Assembly: GCA_003214055.1 (NCBI GenBank)
Contig: QCMD01000002.1
Location: 62,001 to 126,000, forward strand
Origin: Prochlorococcus sp. AG-418-K17
GTDB lineage: Bacteria; Cyanobacteriota; Cyanobacteriia; PCC-6307; Cyanobiaceae
Direction: 5' to 3'
Length of the DNA: 64,000 nt
Below are positions 16,586 through 26,846 of the stretch, piece by piece. The notes beneath the pieces are model-generated. The model saw only the letters and a list, made by a program, of their open reading frames with translations, had not been told where the DNA came from and made no database searches. The stretch's first letter is position 1. Each line of letters starts with the position of its first letter. Position numbers and translations under genes: made by a program.

Positions 16586-16960
16586 TTAATAAAAAGGGAA
16601 TATTCTATTAAGTTTTTTTTCTGCTCTCTTTCTTATTGATGGAGTCATATATTTACTCCATATACTTAATACTGCACTCAATGCAACAAAATCATCACTA
16701 AATCCCATTAGAGGCATAAAGTCAGGGAAAAGGTCAAATGGCATAATTAAATAAGCTAGTGCTGCCATTAGGGAAACTCTTACTTGTGCAGGAGTATATG
16801 GATCTATAGCCATTTCTAAAACTTCTAAAGCGGGCTTTGAAATTGTTCTTCCTGCTTTTACGAGGATTTTTAATATAATATTTTCTTCATATGATGAGCT
16901 TTCTAAAACTTCGGCTTCATAAATTTTCCCCTTGTTTGAGTGATAATAATTATCTTTCAT
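16586..16960 (-). CDS. YkvA-family (DUF1232) membrane protein
   Basis: A 124-residue protein with the DUF1232 core YLIMPFDLFPDFMPLMGFSDD at about residues 70-90 (split here as YLIMPFDLFPDF and MPLMGFSDD), followed by a hydrophobic helix FVALSAVLSIWS. The family has conserved Asp/Pro residues within a hairpin-like membrane insertion. Its function is unknown in bacteria. It is co-transcribed with a small HTH protein downstream and follows the sigma-factor gene by 38 bp on the same strand. Confidence 0.85.
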   Translation of the reverse strand: MKDNYYHSNKGKIYEAEVLESSSYEENIILKILVKAGRTISKPALEVLEMAIDPYTPAQVRVSLMAALAYLIMPFDLFPDFMPLMGFSDDFVALSAVLSIWSKYMTPSIRKRAEKKLNRIFPFY

Positions 16961-16998
16961 ATCTATAATTTAAAATTTAAATTTTTTGATCAAAGACT

Positions 16999-17922
16999 TT
17001 AACTTATGCTATCAACTAATCCATTTTGTATTCCTGCTTTTCTTAGTTTTCTTAAGGCCCTCTGAACAACTTGTCTGCAATATTCTCTACTACAACTCAT
17101 ATGTCTGGCAACTTCTGCTAATGTTCTCCACTCATTAGAGCCATCTAATCCAAATCTTAAACTTACGATTCTTCTTTCCTTTTCTGTTAAATTTGCTTTA
17201 TCTAATAACTTCCAGGCAGATGCTGTTCTTTCTGCTAATTCTGCTAATTCCATTGGAGCAGTTTGTTCACTTGGGAGAATATCAACTAACTCAGAAGGAT
17301 CTGACTTTGATTTAACTGTACCTTGCAGACTAACAGTAATACTTCTCAATTCACAGGATAATAGCTCATCAATTTCTTCTTTAGAAATTTTCATTTCTTT
17401 AGCTAAGTCATCGCTAGAGGGAGGAAAGCCTTTTAGCTGCATTAGTTTTGATTTGGCCGATCTCAATTTAGTAAGTTTTTCATTTATATTTACAGGTATT
17501 CTTATAGTCCTACTCTGAGTAGATAATGCCCTGTTAAGCCCTTGCCTTATCCACCAATATGCATAGGTCGAGAATCTATGCCCTCTAGAAGGATCATACT
17601 TTTCAACAGCTCTAGTAAGACCTAAAGTTCCTTCTTGTATTAAGTCAAGTAACTCTAACCCTTTCCCTTGATATCTTTTGGCTAGATTAACAACAAGTCG
17701 TAGGTTTGCTGTAATCATTTCATTTTTAGCCTTTTCTCCTATTCTTATTTTTCTTTTTTCTGCATCAGAGTATTCACACTCTGGCCCCTTACCTCCTGCA
17801 TTTTGACACCTATTAATAAGTACTATCATATCCTGGACTTTTCTGCCCATAGTGAGTTCTTTTTCAGGAGTCAAAAGTTGATGACGTCCTATTTCTCCAA
17901 GAAAATCGCTTAATGAACTCAC
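16999..17922 (-). CDS. RNA polymerase sigma factor, group 2 sigma-70 type
   Basis: A 307-residue sigma factor lacking the long N-terminal region 1.1 of the primary factor, hence group 2. Region 1.2 is at the N-terminus (LSDFLGEIGRHQLLTPEKEL) and region 2 is at about 70-135 (ANLRLVVNLAKRYQGKGLEL, then LIQEGTLGLTRAVEKYDPSR, then FSTYAYWWIRQGLNRAL). Region 3 follows, and region 4 is at about 240-300 with LTEKERRIVSLRFGLDG and the HTH TLAEVARHMSCSREYCRQ. Group 2 factors in cyanobacteria serve circadian, light, nutrient or stress responses, and which one applies here cannot be told. A 21-bp AT palindrome lies 65 bp upstream of the ATG. Confidence 0.92.
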   Translation of the reverse strand: MSSLSDFLGEIGRHQLLTPEKELTMGRKVQDMIVLINRCQNAGGKGPECEYSDAEKRKIRIGEKAKNEMITANLRLVVNLAKRYQGKGLELLDLIQEGTLGLTRAVEKYDPSRGHRFSTYAYWWIRQGLNRALSTQSRTIRIPVNINEKLTKLRSAKSKLMQLKGFPPSSDDLAKEMKISKEEIDELLSCELRSITVSLQGTVKSKSDPSELVDILPSEQTAPMELAELAERTASAWKLLDKANLTEKERRIVSLRFGLDGSNEWRTLAEVARHMSCSREYCRQVVQRALRKLRKAGIQNGLVDSIS

Positions 17923-17986
17923 GATTTACCTCTTTATTGATATATTCAACTTATAGTCAATTTTTTAATAAGCCATACATGTAATA

Positions 17987-18007
17987 ATTAATTAATATTT
18001 AATTAAT
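17987..18007. repeat. Perfect AT palindrome upstream of the sigma-factor gene
   Basis: ATTAATTAA (17987-17995) and TTAATTAAT (17999-18007) are exact inverted copies around TAT. The site lies between hisIE and the sigma gene, 65 bp before the sigma ATG. In such AT-rich DNA chance occurrence is plausible, so a regulatory role is only suggested by position. Confidence 0.3.
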
Positions 18008-18078
18008 AATTAGTTTTTATTTTTATAAAGTATTTTAGTTATATTTTCGAAGTATAAGTTACGTTTTTTTTTCTTTTA

Positions 18079-18741
18079 TTATGGATTTTCCCTTCTGGAT
18101 TCAAGGACTGCAAGAACATCCCTCCATTCAACCCCATTGTGAAGAAGTGCTACTTGAAGATGATAAATTAGATCAGCAGCTTCATTTGAGATTGAATTTT
18201 TGTCATTTTCTTTACAAGCCATAATAAATTCGGCCGATTCCTCCCCTATCTTTTTCAATATAGTATTGCTGCCTTTTGTTAATAAATGATTTGTGTAACT
18301 TTTTTCTGATGGATTTATTGATCTTTCGTTAATTGTATTGAATAATTCAGAGCAAATATTTGAGAAAGGAGTTGTTTTTTTCTCTTTTTTATCACTTTGA
18401 TTAATTTTGATTTCGTTGAAAAAACAACTTTTTTCCCCAGTGTGACATGCTCCTGAACCATTTTGTTCAATCAAAAGGATTAGTGCATCATTATCGCAGT
18501 CGAATCTAATCTCTTTAAGTATTTGGGTACTTCCACTTGTAGCTCCTTTTCTCCAAATTTCGGATCTTGATCTACTCCAATAATGAACGTTTTGGGTTTC
18601 AAGTGTCATTGTCAAGGATTCTTTGTTCATCCAAGCAAGCATAAGAATTGATCCGTCAAGCCAATCTTGTGCTATTGCAGGGATTAATCCATAATTATCA
18701 AAGCGTAGATCCTCTATCGAAAAATTAGTTGAATAAGTCAT
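18079..18741 (-). CDS. hisIE: Bifunctional phosphoribosyl-AMP cyclohydrolase / phosphoribosyl-ATP pyrophosphohydrolase
   Basis: Catalyses steps 2 and 3 of histidine synthesis on a single 220-residue chain. The HisI domain (residues 1-115) has MLAWMNKES, HYWSRSRSEIWRKG, the metal region FDCDNDALI (80-88), CHTGEKSCFF with Cys/His ligands at 99-106. The HisE domain (about 127-220) has the acidic MazG-like motifs KIGEESAEFIMACK and NEAADLIYHL. A polar linker of about 12 residues joins them. It is divergent from the PTPS-like gene. hisG is 16 kb away in the window. Confidence 0.94.
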   Translation of the reverse strand: MTYSTNFSIEDLRFDNYGLIPAIAQDWLDGSILMLAWMNKESLTMTLETQNVHYWSRSRSEIWRKGATSGSTQILKEIRFDCDNDALILLIEQNGSGACHTGEKSCFFNEIKINQSDKKEKKTTPFSNICSELFNTINERSINPSEKSYTNHLLTKGSNTILKKIGEESAEFIMACKENDKNSISNEAADLIYHLQVALLHNGVEWRDVLAVLESRRENP

Positions 18742-18804
18742 TATGTTCGTTATGTTAAATCCTTCTCAATGTGTTTTATTAAAAATTATCCTAACAGTTA
18801 ATTG

Positions 18805-19275
18805 ATGTATATTCATTCTCTGAAATTTTCATGCAGTAAAAGTTACGAGGATTTTCCTTGTTCACATAGGCAATGGCGCCATGAAGGCCACTGCAGATTT
18901 GTGCACGGATATTCAAGATCATTCACCTTTTGGTTCACTGCAAAAAAATTAGATCTAAATGGTTTTGTTGTCGATTTTTCAAGTCTAAAACCCCTAGAGA
19001 ATAGACTAAAGGAGCAATTTGACCATACTTTTCTAATAAATAAAGATGACCCTTTGCTTAATTACTGGGAGAAATTACATGATTTAGATGCTTTAGATCT
19101 GAGAATTATGGATAATGTGGGAATGGAGTTCACCTCTGAGTTAATTTGGAGATGGGCTAATGAATACTTACAGGATAAGGATAAGGGCAGAACATGTTGT
19201 TGGAAAACAGAATCAAAAGAAAATAAATCGAATAAAGCAAGTTATGAGGAAATTCCTGATTGGTTCAAATCTTAG
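18805..19275 (+). CDS. 6-pyruvoyl-tetrahydropterin synthase / QueD-like protein, divergent zinc site
   Basis: A 156-residue T-fold protein. Family landmarks are FSCSKSYEDFPCSHRQWRH near the start, GHCRFVHGYSRSF (28-40), FVVDFSSLKPL (54-64) and FDHTFLINKDDPL (72-84). Canonical PTPS/QueD enzymes have Cys...HGH, with two zinc histidines. Here the motif is C30-R-F-V-H34-G-Y36, so the second His is Tyr. Extra histidines at 21, 26 and 29 could compensate. It may be a distinct subfamily with altered chemistry (queuosine precursor or pterin). I use ATG 18805 rather than the TTG just before it. It is convergent with clpB. Confidence 0.78.
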   Translation: MYIHSLKFSCSKSYEDFPCSHRQWRHEGHCRFVHGYSRSFTFWFTAKKLDLNGFVVDFSSLKPLENRLKEQFDHTFLINKDDPLLNYWEKLHDLDALDLRIMDNVGMEFTSELIWRWANEYLQDKDKGRTCCWKTESKENKSNKASYEEIPDWFKS

Positions 19276-19323
19276 ATTAAAGTTGTTAATTTTAAAGTCA
19301 TATAGGATTCTTTAATTAGATAT

Positions 19324-21906
19324 TTAATCAACATTTATTTCTCCATTAATCACATAAATATTAATCTCGTCTTTATTAAGGTAATGATTATTCAATATAT
19401 TATTTGAAATTTTTGTCTCAATTTGTTTTTGAATAATTCTTTTTAAAGGCCTTGCACCATAGGCATGATCGAAACTATTTTCGACAAGTTGGCTAATTGC
19501 TTCATCGGTAATTTTGAATTTTAAGTTTTTTTTGTTAAGTCTTTTTTCTAAATTTTGAAGCTGGATTTTTGCAATTTCTTTTATGTCATTTAATTCTAAA
19601 TTATTAAAAATAACTATTTCATCAAGTCGATTTAAAAACTCAGGCTTGAAAAATTTTTTAATTTCATTATCTACAACTTTTTTAATTTCATTTGTATCTT
19701 CTTTTCTAACTGATAAATCATTTATTGATTGACTTCCTAAATTACTTGTGAGAACAATGATTGAATTTTTGAAATTGATTGTGCGACCTTGACCATCAGT
19801 AATGATTCCATCATCAAGAACCTGTAAGAGAATATCTAAAATATCTTTGTGAGCTTTCTCTATTTCATCTAGGAGTATTAATGAATAAGGATTTTTGCGT
19901 ACAGCTTCAGTTAGTTGACCGCCTGATTCGAAACCTAAATATCCAGGAGGCGCACCTATAATTTTGCTCACTGAATGCTTTTCCATGTATTCAGACATAT
20001 CCAGTCTTGTAATTGAAGAATTTGAATCGAATATTATTTTGGCTGTTACTTTACTAAGCTCTGTTTTCCCAACACCAGTTGGACCTAAAAAGAGAAAACT
20101 GGCTAATGGCTTGCTTGGATCATTTAGACCAGTCCTTGATCTCTTAATGGAATCTGCAACTGCCCTAATTGCACTATCTTGACCAATAATTTTTTCTTTA
20201 AGGATTGACTCGAGGCTCAAGAGTTTATCTTTTTCTGACTGGTTTAAGTTCTGTACTGGAATAGAGGTCCACTTTGAGACAACTTCTGCAATATCATCAA
20301 AAGTTACCTCTTGTCTTAAAAGACTTGTATCTCCATTTTTTTGAGAATTTACTAGGGACTCACTTTTTTCTTTCAATTTTTTTTGCAAAGAATTTAAAGT
20401 TCCAAATTCTAATTCTGCTGCTTTGTTGAGGTCAAAACTCCTTTTTGCTTGATCTATTTGCAATTGAACAGATTCAATTTCTTCTTTTATGGTGCTAATC
20501 TCATCAATTTCATCTTTTTCTTTTTTCCATTGAGCGCCTAATTCTGCCTGTTTATCTTTAAGGGATATAAGTTCACTATTGATTTTTTTTAATCTTTCTA
20601 TAGAAAAATCATCCGTTTCTCTTTTTAAAGATAATTTTTCCATCTCAAACTGCAGAACTTTTCGATCAATTTCATCGATTTCTTCAGGTTTGGAAGTTAT
20701 GACCATATTTAATCTTGAGGCTGCTTCATCGATTAGATCTATTGCTTTGTCAGGAAGAAATCTATCGTTAATATATCTTTCGCTAAGGGTTGCAGCAGCA
20801 ACTAAAGCATTATCAGAAATTCTCACACTATGATGAACTTCGTATCTTTCTCTCAATCCTCTTAAAATTGATACAGTATCATCTATTGAGGGAGCATCAA
20901 CTTTTATCTTTTGAAATCTTCGTTCTAAAGCAGGATCTTTTTCTATATTTTGTTTATGTTCATTAATAGTTGTAGCACCAATACATCTAAGTTCTCCTCT
21001 CGCAAGCATTGGTTTTAATAGGTTGCTTGCATCTAAAGAACCTCCACTAGCGCCTGCACCAACTACCGTATGAATTTCATCAATAAAAAGAATAATCTTA
21101 CCGTCTGATTCTTTCACTTCCTTTAGAATATTTTTTATTCTTTCTTCAAATTCTCCACGATATTTTGCTCCAGCTAAAAGAGAACCCATATCTAATGAAA
21201 TTAGTTTTCTATCTTGTAGCGCAGAAGGTACATCGCCATTAATAATTCTTTGAGCTAACCCTTCTACAATTGCTGTTTTTCCAACCCCAGGTTCTCCAAT
21301 AAGAACTGGATTATTTTTTGTTCTTCTACTCAATATTTGAATTGTTCTTCTAATCTCTTCATCCCTACCAATAACAGGGTCTAAAATCCCATCTCGTGCA
21401 GATTGAGTTAGATCAATACCATATTTTCCCAAAGGCTCATTAGAACTATTAAATTCATTTTTTACTGCCGGATCTGACTTCATTTTCTTTATAATTTCAA
21501 GAAATTCTGGAATACCTTTTTGATTTAAAATTTGAAATCCATATTTTTCATCATAAGTGAAACCGTAAACTAAGTGCTCTGTTGATATCACTACATCATT
21601 TAAAGTATTTTTAATATCATTCGCCTTTAAAAATATTTTGTGAAGAGTATCACCAATATATAAATTATCTTGTTTATTTTTCATTTTTGCCTTCGCATTT
21701 AATGAAGAAATTATTTCCCTCTCAAGATCTTTTAGATTTGCATTATTTTTTTTTAAAATCTTTTTTGTAATATTGTCATTTTTTATAAGAGCTAATAATA
21801 AATTATCAGAATCTACATTTTGTTGATAATTTTTATAAGCAATTTCTTTGGCAAAAATAAAACAGTTCCAAGCAGAATTTGAGAATTCGCTTGGAACTAT
21901 TTTCAT
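19324..21906 (-). CDS. clpB: ATP-dependent disaggregase chaperone ClpB
   Basis: A Hsp100 protein of 860 residues that works with DnaK to rescue aggregated proteins. It has an N-terminal Clp_N repeat pair (1-145), AAA module 1 with Walker A GEPGVGKT (204-211) and [13 protein letters not shown], the coiled-coil middle domain (about 395-530, rich in E/K/L, diagnostic of ClpB over ClpC/A), and AAA module 2 with [10 protein letters not shown] (near 610), GYLGFESGG and [12 protein letters not shown]. The C-terminus contains the ClpB-type [14 protein letters not shown]. It appears divergent enough that it may be the second ClpB of the genome. The ATG at 21906 follows an in-frame TTG at 21909. Confidence 0.93.
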   Translation of the reverse strand: MKIVPSEFSNSAWNCFIFAKEIAYKNYQQNVDSDNLLLALIKNDNITKKILKKNNANLKDLEREIISSLNAKAKMKNKQDNLYIGDTLHKIFLKANDIKNTLNDVVISTEHLVYGFTYDEKYGFQILNQKGIPEFLEIIKKMKSDPAVKNEFNSSNEPLGKYGIDLTQSARDGILDPVIGRDEEIRRTIQILSRRTKNNPVLIGEPGVGKTAIVEGLAQRIINGDVPSALQDRKLISLDMGSLLAGAKYRGEFEERIKNILKEVKESDGKIILFIDEIHTVVGAGASGGSLDASNLLKPMLARGELRCIGATTINEHKQNIEKDPALERRFQKIKVDAPSIDDTVSILRGLRERYEVHHSVRISDNALVAAATLSERYINDRFLPDKAIDLIDEAASRLNMVITSKPEEIDEIDRKVLQFEMEKLSLKRETDDFSIERLKKINSELISLKDKQAELGAQWKKEKDEIDEISTIKEEIESVQLQIDQAKRSFDLNKAAELEFGTLNSLQKKLKEKSESLVNSQKNGDTSLLRQEVTFDDIAEVVSKWTSIPVQNLNQSEKDKLLSLESILKEKIIGQDSAIRAVADSIKRSRTGLNDPSKPLASFLFLGPTGVGKTELSKVTAKIIFDSNSSITRLDMSEYMEKHSVSKIIGAPPGYLGFESGGQLTEAVRKNPYSLILLDEIEKAHKDILDILLQVLDDGIITDGQGRTINFKNSIIVLTSNLGSQSINDLSVRKEDTNEIKKVVDNEIKKFFKPEFLNRLDEIVIFNNLELNDIKEIAKIQLQNLEKRLNKKNLKFKITDEAISQLVENSFDHAYGARPLKRIIQKQIETKISNNILNNHYLNKDEINIYVINGEINVD

Positions 21907-21973
21907 CAATTAAAGTTCGTGTATGACAGTAATAAATATTAAGTCAAAAAGTGTGTTTAACTATCAAGAAGAT

Positions 21974-22324
21974 TTATTCAACAACAACTTTACCTACCAT
22001 CCCAGCGCCTCTGTGTGGCTCGCAATAGTAATCATAAGTTCCAGCAGTATCAAATGTTTCTTCCCAAGACTCTCCTGGGGCAAAAGCTAGGTCCGCATGA
22101 CTTAATTCCTCATGTCCATCAAAAACAGCATTGTGAGGGGCAAGTTTATTATTGACGAATTTAACTGTATCACCAGCACTAATGGTTACTGTACTTGGTT
22201 CAAATGCAAGCATTCCAGCATCTGTTCCAAGTTTCACTTCAACAGTCTTAGCTGAAACTGATGAAATACCTAAACCTAGAGTTAAAACTATTGCAAATAA
22301 CCCTGCAAAGATTGAACGTAACAT
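21974..22324 (-). CDS. petE: Plastocyanin precursor
   Basis: A type I copper protein that carries electrons from cytochrome f to photosystem I in the thylakoid lumen. The 116-residue precursor has a signal peptide ending at VSA-K (cleavage after residue 25). Copper ligands are His64 (LAPHNAVF), Cys101, His104 and Met109 (CEPHRGAGM), all present with correct spacing. It lies 67 bp upstream of clpB on the same strand and 58 bp downstream of the SDR gene, so a promoter of its own in that AT-rich gap is likely, given how strongly petE is usually expressed. Confidence 0.96.
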   Translation of the reverse strand: MLRSIFAGLFAIVLTLGLGISSVSAKTVEVKLGTDAGMLAFEPSTVTISAGDTVKFVNNKLAPHNAVFDGHEELSHADLAFAPGESWEETFDTAGTYDYYCEPHRGAGMVGKVVVE

Positions 22325-22382
22325 AATAAAAAATTTGCTTATCTATATATTACAAGGCTTTGGTAACCTAACTGCGAGAATT

Positions 22383-23366
22383 TTAATTGTTATTACAGCT
22401 TGGTAACTTTGATAACCTTAAAATATCATTCAGTGACTTGGCATAACTTTTAAGTTTAAAAGTCTCAGGATTAGTGATGGGGACATGATTAAAGTCATAT
22501 TTTTTGATACTGAAGCTATCCCAAGGAGTAGTTTGGATGGGGAGAATTCTTAATAATATTTTTAGAATTTTTTTTGTAAGCGGTATCGCAAAAAATCTCC
22601 TCATATTATGTTTCTTTAAAAGTGTAATTATGGCATCATCAATTGAAATGAATTTTTGACCTAGCACAAATTTTCTAAAGCCTTTGTATTGCTCTTCTTT
22701 ATGATTTTTAATTAGAAACCCGCAAATCTGGGCGATATCATTTGCGTGTATAAAGTGAAATTTAGAATCGAGTTTTAAAAATCTTGCTAACCAAAGCCAT
22801 TTCCCAATTTCTTTCAATCCACTAGTTAAATAACTCACCGGATATTTACTTTTCCCCCCAAGATTCCCTCCAAAAACCAAGGTAGGGAAAACAGCGAATG
22901 TTTTTTCTGCAAATGAGCTTTCTCTAAGTCTCTGGAAACATTCATATTTTGTTTGAATGTACTCTGTTCCATAAACCAATGATTCCCTCATTAATTCTGT
23001 TTGGGTATCAAGAATACTAGCTGTTGAAAAATAAATAATCTTTTCTAACTTTTCAATATCAAGCATTTCTAGTAATTCTTCAAAAGCTTTAATATTTACT
23101 TCATAGGCTCTTTTTGGATCTCCCCAAGCTGTAGCAGTATGTATTAGGTAATTAATTTGACTAAGTTCCTTTTTATACCTATTTGATTCCCTGATATCAC
23201 ACACCATTAACTTGACTTTTTTATTTTCTTGAACAGAAATTGGTAACTTACTTTGGTCTCTTACCATGAGATAAAGCCTGAATTTTGTGTTTTTCAAAAA
23301 CCAATCAACTAAATATTGGCCAACACATCCATTAGCGCCTGTTATTAATAAGTTTTTATATCCCAC
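22383..23366 (-). CDS. NAD(P)-dependent epimerase/dehydratase (extended SDR)
   Basis: A 327-residue extended short-chain dehydrogenase/reductase. The Rossmann motif is LLITGANGCVGQYLVDW (GxxGxxG near residues 10-16), MVCDIRES follows, the substrate region is YFSTASILDT, and the catalytic YxxxK appears as YIQTK near residue 136-140. The substrate is not evident. Homologues act on nucleotide sugars, sterol-like or flavonoid-like molecules. Its ATG lies 8 bp after the hemE stop, so it is probably co-transcribed with hemE. That hints at, but does not prove, a tetrapyrrole or pigment link. Confidence 0.82.
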   Translation of the reverse strand: MGYKNLLITGANGCVGQYLVDWFLKNTKFRLYLMVRDQSKLPISVQENKKVKLMVCDIRESNRYKKELSQINYLIHTATAWGDPKRAYEVNIKAFEELLEMLDIEKLEKIIYFSTASILDTQTELMRESLVYGTEYIQTKYECFQRLRESSFAEKTFAVFPTLVFGGNLGGKSKYPVSYLTSGLKEIGKWLWLARFLKLDSKFHFIHANDIAQICGFLIKNHKEEQYKGFRKFVLGQKFISIDDAIITLLKKHNMRRFFAIPLTKKILKILLRILPIQTTPWDSFSIKKYDFNHVPITNPETFKLKSYAKSLNDILRLSKLPSCNNN

Positions 23367-23374
23367 GACTTTTA

Positions 23375-24415
23375 CTAGTAAGTGAGTTTTTTTCCATGTT
23401 CAAAAAATGTTTGAGCATTTTCTTCTGGAGTCCCAGGTAAAATCCCATGACCCAAGTTAAGAATATATTTCCTATCTTTAATTTTATTGAAAGTATTATC
23501 AATCCTTTCTTTTATTGATTCTTCGTTTCCGAATAAAATGCCAGGGTCAACATTACCTTGAATTCCAATCGCCCTGGGGATTCTTTTACAAGCCTCTTCA
23601 ATATCTACTGTCCAGTCTAATGAGATTATATCTACTCCAGTTTTTGCCATTCTTTCCAGTACCCCAGCACTTCCTGAAATGTAAAGAATTATAGGTGTTT
23701 CAGGGTATTCCGATTTTACAATTTCAATAACTTTTTTTTGATACGGCCCAGCAAAGATATCGTAATCTTGAGGACTTAGTTGGCCTGCCCATGAATCAAA
23801 AATTTGTACTACTTGCGCTCCAGATTTTATTTGATACTTAAGATATTCACCAATAGATTTTGCAAAATGATCAAGAAGTTTATGAAGTAAATTTGGTTCA
23901 TTAAAAGCCATTGATTTTATTAAAGAATAATTTTTACTGCTTTTACCTTCAACTACATATGCAGCAAGAGTCCAAGGTGCCCCTACAAAACCTAAAACTG
24001 TTGCCTCATTATTCACATCTTTTTTTAGTGAAGTAAGAACTTCTCCGACAAAACCTAAACTCTCACTTGGATTTAATTCTTTTAAATTTTCTACCTGGTT
24101 AAGGGTTCTTATTGGGTCCTCAATAATTGGACCTTTACTTTCTATTATTTCAAAATTTATTCCCATCCCCGGAAGAGGTGTGAGAATATCTGAAAAAAGG
24201 ATCACACCATCTGGTTTGAAAGCATGAAAAGGTTGCATTGAAATCTCATATGATAGTTCTGGATTCTCAGACCTCTCTCTAAAGCTTGGGTAACGCTCCC
24301 TTAAATCTCTATAGATTTTCATATATCTTCCTGCTTGCCTCATCATCCATACTGGAGGCCTATTTACTTTTTTACCTAGTGCGGCAGAGAGTAGTAGTGG
24401 TAAATCTTGACCCAT
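23375..24415 (-). CDS. hemE: Uroporphyrinogen III decarboxylase
   Basis: Removes four carboxyls from uroporphyrinogen III to give coproporphyrinogen III, a shared step to heme and chlorophyll. The 346-residue barrel has the substrate-binding [18 protein letters not shown] (19-36), [44 protein letters not shown] and a C-terminal [15 protein letters not shown], all classic HemE blocks. It is the first gene of a minus-strand run with the SDR. The 96-bp gap from glgB contains no visible terminator. Confidence 0.96.
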   Translation of the reverse strand: MGQDLPLLLSAALGKKVNRPPVWMMRQAGRYMKIYRDLRERYPSFRERSENPELSYEISMQPFHAFKPDGVILFSDILTPLPGMGINFEIIESKGPIIEDPIRTLNQVENLKELNPSESLGFVGEVLTSLKKDVNNEATVLGFVGAPWTLAAYVVEGKSSKNYSLIKSMAFNEPNLLHKLLDHFAKSIGEYLKYQIKSGAQVVQIFDSWAGQLSPQDYDIFAGPYQKKVIEIVKSEYPETPIILYISGSAGVLERMAKTGVDIISLDWTVDIEEACKRIPRAIGIQGNVDPGILFGNEESIKERIDNTFNKIKDRKYILNLGHGILPGTPEENAQTFFEHGKKLTY

Positions 24416-24511
24416 TTTTCAATTCTATATTTTTAAAAAATTAAAATCCAACTTAAAAATCTTACAATGTAAAGCAGAGCAAAAGCGTTATATGAACTTT
24501 TATATGAAGCA

Positions 24512-26794
24512 CTAATTTAAATGAGCCTTCTTATTTTTTGATTGATGTTTGAAGATACTCACGCTTAATGGGGGCAAAGCGAGTTCTAGAGCATTTTGAT
24601 AATCATGAATATTGTAATTTATAGCTTCTTTACCACCCATATTTCCTTTGTTACTGCCCCCGTATCTAGAGCCATCTGAATTAAATATTTCTTTATAGAA
24701 TCCGTCCACAGGAACACCTACTTTGTATGACCCATGAGTATTAGGTGTAAAGTTAGCAACAACAACAAGCCACTCATTAGTATCGTTTTCTCTTCTCATG
24801 AAACTTATAACCGAATTAGATTTGTCATTACAATCAATCCATTGGAATCCATAAGGATCAAAGTCATTTTTCCATAATGCAGGTTCATTTTTATAAAGAA
24901 CGTTTAGGTCATCAATCAAGTTCCTGATACCTTTATGAGGCTCAAATTCTAGTAACTCCCATTGCAGATCATCCCAAACATTCCATTCTTGCCTTTGCCC
25001 AAATTCCATTCCCATAAATATCGTTTTTTTACCAGGGTGGGTCCACATATAAGTTAGTAATGCTCGAGTATTTGCATATTTCTTCCAGTCATCTCCTGGC
25101 ATTTTATGTAAAAGATGACTTTTCCCATGGACAACCTCATCATGACTAAGTGCAAGCATAAAGTTCTCTGTATAGTTATATGTAATTGAGAAAGTTACAC
25201 TATTTTGATGGAATTGCCTAAACCAAGGATCTATTTCAAAATAATCAAGCATATCGTGCATCCATCCCATATTCCATTTCAAGTTAAACCCTAACCCTCC
25301 CATGTCAGTTGGTTTGGTTACCATTGGCCAGGTTGTTGATTCTTCCGCGATAGAAAGTGCACCTGGGAAATGTTGAAATAGTACATGATTAGCCTGTTGA
25401 AGAAATTTAACGGCTTCTATATTTTCATTACCACCATTTTCATTGGGTATCCATTCTCCATCTGGACGTAGATAATCTCTGTAAAGCATTGAAGCTACAG
25501 CATCTACTCTTATGCCATCAATATGAAACTCCTCAAACCAATAAACGAGGTTGGCTACTAGGAAATTTCTTACTTCGTTTCTGCTGTAATTAAATATTAG
25601 GGTTCCCCATTCTTTGTGTTCACCTATGCGTGAATCTCCATGTTCATAAAGATGACAACCATCAAAAAATGCTAAACCATGCTTATCTTTTGGAAAATGA
25701 CCAGGCACCCAATCAAGAATTACGCCTATGCCCTCTTCATGACATTTATTTACAAACTCTCTAAATTCATTTGGGGTACCAAATCTACTTGTTGGTGCAT
25801 ACCAGCCTGTAACTTGGTATCCCCATGAACCATCGAAAGGATGTTCAGATATTGGCATTAGTTCAATATGAGTGAAGCCTCTCTCTTTTACATAAGGGAT
25901 GAGTTTCTCGGTTAATTCTGGATAAGTTAATAATCTTGTTCCAGGTTTTAAATCGGCTGCAGGCACTGGGTCTCTTGGTTCACCATTGTCCTCTAAATAT
26001 TTATTATCTGTTGATTCATGGAGCCAACTTCCTAAATGCATTTCATAAACTGAAATTGGCTTGTTAATTTGACTAGAAGAATCTCTATTTGAAATCCAAG
26101 AACTATCATTCCAATTAAAGTTTTTCAATTTTGAAACTATTGAACCATTTTGAGGTCTGATTTCATGAAGGAAACCATATGGATCAGCTTTCTCATAAAT
26201 ATGACCTTGTTGTGTTCTTATTTCGTATTTATATGTGTCCCCCTCTTGCATTGTTGGCATGAATAGTTCCCAAATTCCCCCTAGTCTTTTTTGCATTGGA
26301 TGATGTCTTCCATCCCAAGAATTTGTATCTCCAATTATCGAGATTGATTTTGCATTTGGAGCCCAAATGCAAAACATTACTCCTTTTTGATTCTTTTCTT
26401 CAATGAGATGTGCTCCCATTTTTTTCCAAATATGATGATGATTACCTTCTGCAAAAAGATGTCTATCAACTTCTCCCATCCACTCTTCCCTATATGACCA
26501 AGGGTCATGTTGTGTATGTGTGATCCCTCCTCGTGAAATATTTATTTCGTAATTAGAATTCGGGTTTTCAGGCAGAATAGCTTCAAAAAGCCATTTATGG
26601 TTTATGCTTTCCGCCTTATAGGTAATGTTTTTAAAATTTATTTTAACTTCGTCGGCTTCAGGCATCCATACCCTAATTACCCATTGTTCTTCATAAAAAT
26701 GAGGACCTAATATTTTTAATGGATTATCATTGCAACAATTTTCTAGGTTGATAGCTTCTGATTTAATCCAGTCTGCTTGAATTGTTTCGATCAT
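24512..26794 (-). CDS. glgB: 1,4-alpha-glucan branching enzyme
   Basis: Introduces alpha-1,6 branches into glycogen (GH13). The long 760-residue form has two N-terminal beta-domains (the second is a CBM48 at about 130-230), a TIM barrel from about 270 to 640 and a C-terminal beta-domain. The nucleophile is Asp431 in [10 protein letters not shown] and the acid/base is Glu484 in AEESTTWP. The 53-residue spacing equals that of E. coli GlgB. The transition-state region SHDEVVHGK is also present. The partner glycogen synthase is at 54001-55458. Confidence 0.96.
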   Translation of the reverse strand: MIETIQADWIKSEAINLENCCNDNPLKILGPHFYEEQWVIRVWMPEADEVKINFKNITYKAESINHKWLFEAILPENPNSNYEINISRGGITHTQHDPWSYREEWMGEVDRHLFAEGNHHHIWKKMGAHLIEEKNQKGVMFCIWAPNAKSISIIGDTNSWDGRHHPMQKRLGGIWELFMPTMQEGDTYKYEIRTQQGHIYEKADPYGFLHEIRPQNGSIVSKLKNFNWNDSSWISNRDSSSQINKPISVYEMHLGSWLHESTDNKYLEDNGEPRDPVPAADLKPGTRLLTYPELTEKLIPYVKERGFTHIELMPISEHPFDGSWGYQVTGWYAPTSRFGTPNEFREFVNKCHEEGIGVILDWVPGHFPKDKHGLAFFDGCHLYEHGDSRIGEHKEWGTLIFNYSRNEVRNFLVANLVYWFEEFHIDGIRVDAVASMLYRDYLRPDGEWIPNENGGNENIEAVKFLQQANHVLFQHFPGALSIAEESTTWPMVTKPTDMGGLGFNLKWNMGWMHDMLDYFEIDPWFRQFHQNSVTFSITYNYTENFMLALSHDEVVHGKSHLLHKMPGDDWKKYANTRALLTYMWTHPGKKTIFMGMEFGQRQEWNVWDDLQWELLEFEPHKGIRNLIDDLNVLYKNEPALWKNDFDPYGFQWIDCNDKSNSVISFMRRENDTNEWLVVVANFTPNTHGSYKVGVPVDGFYKEIFNSDGSRYGGSNKGNMGGKEAINYNIHDYQNALELALPPLSVSIFKHQSKNKKAHLN

Positions 26795-26846
26795 GACTGG
26801 TAGATATTAACGATTAATAATATCAAATGATTAACCAAAAAAATAA

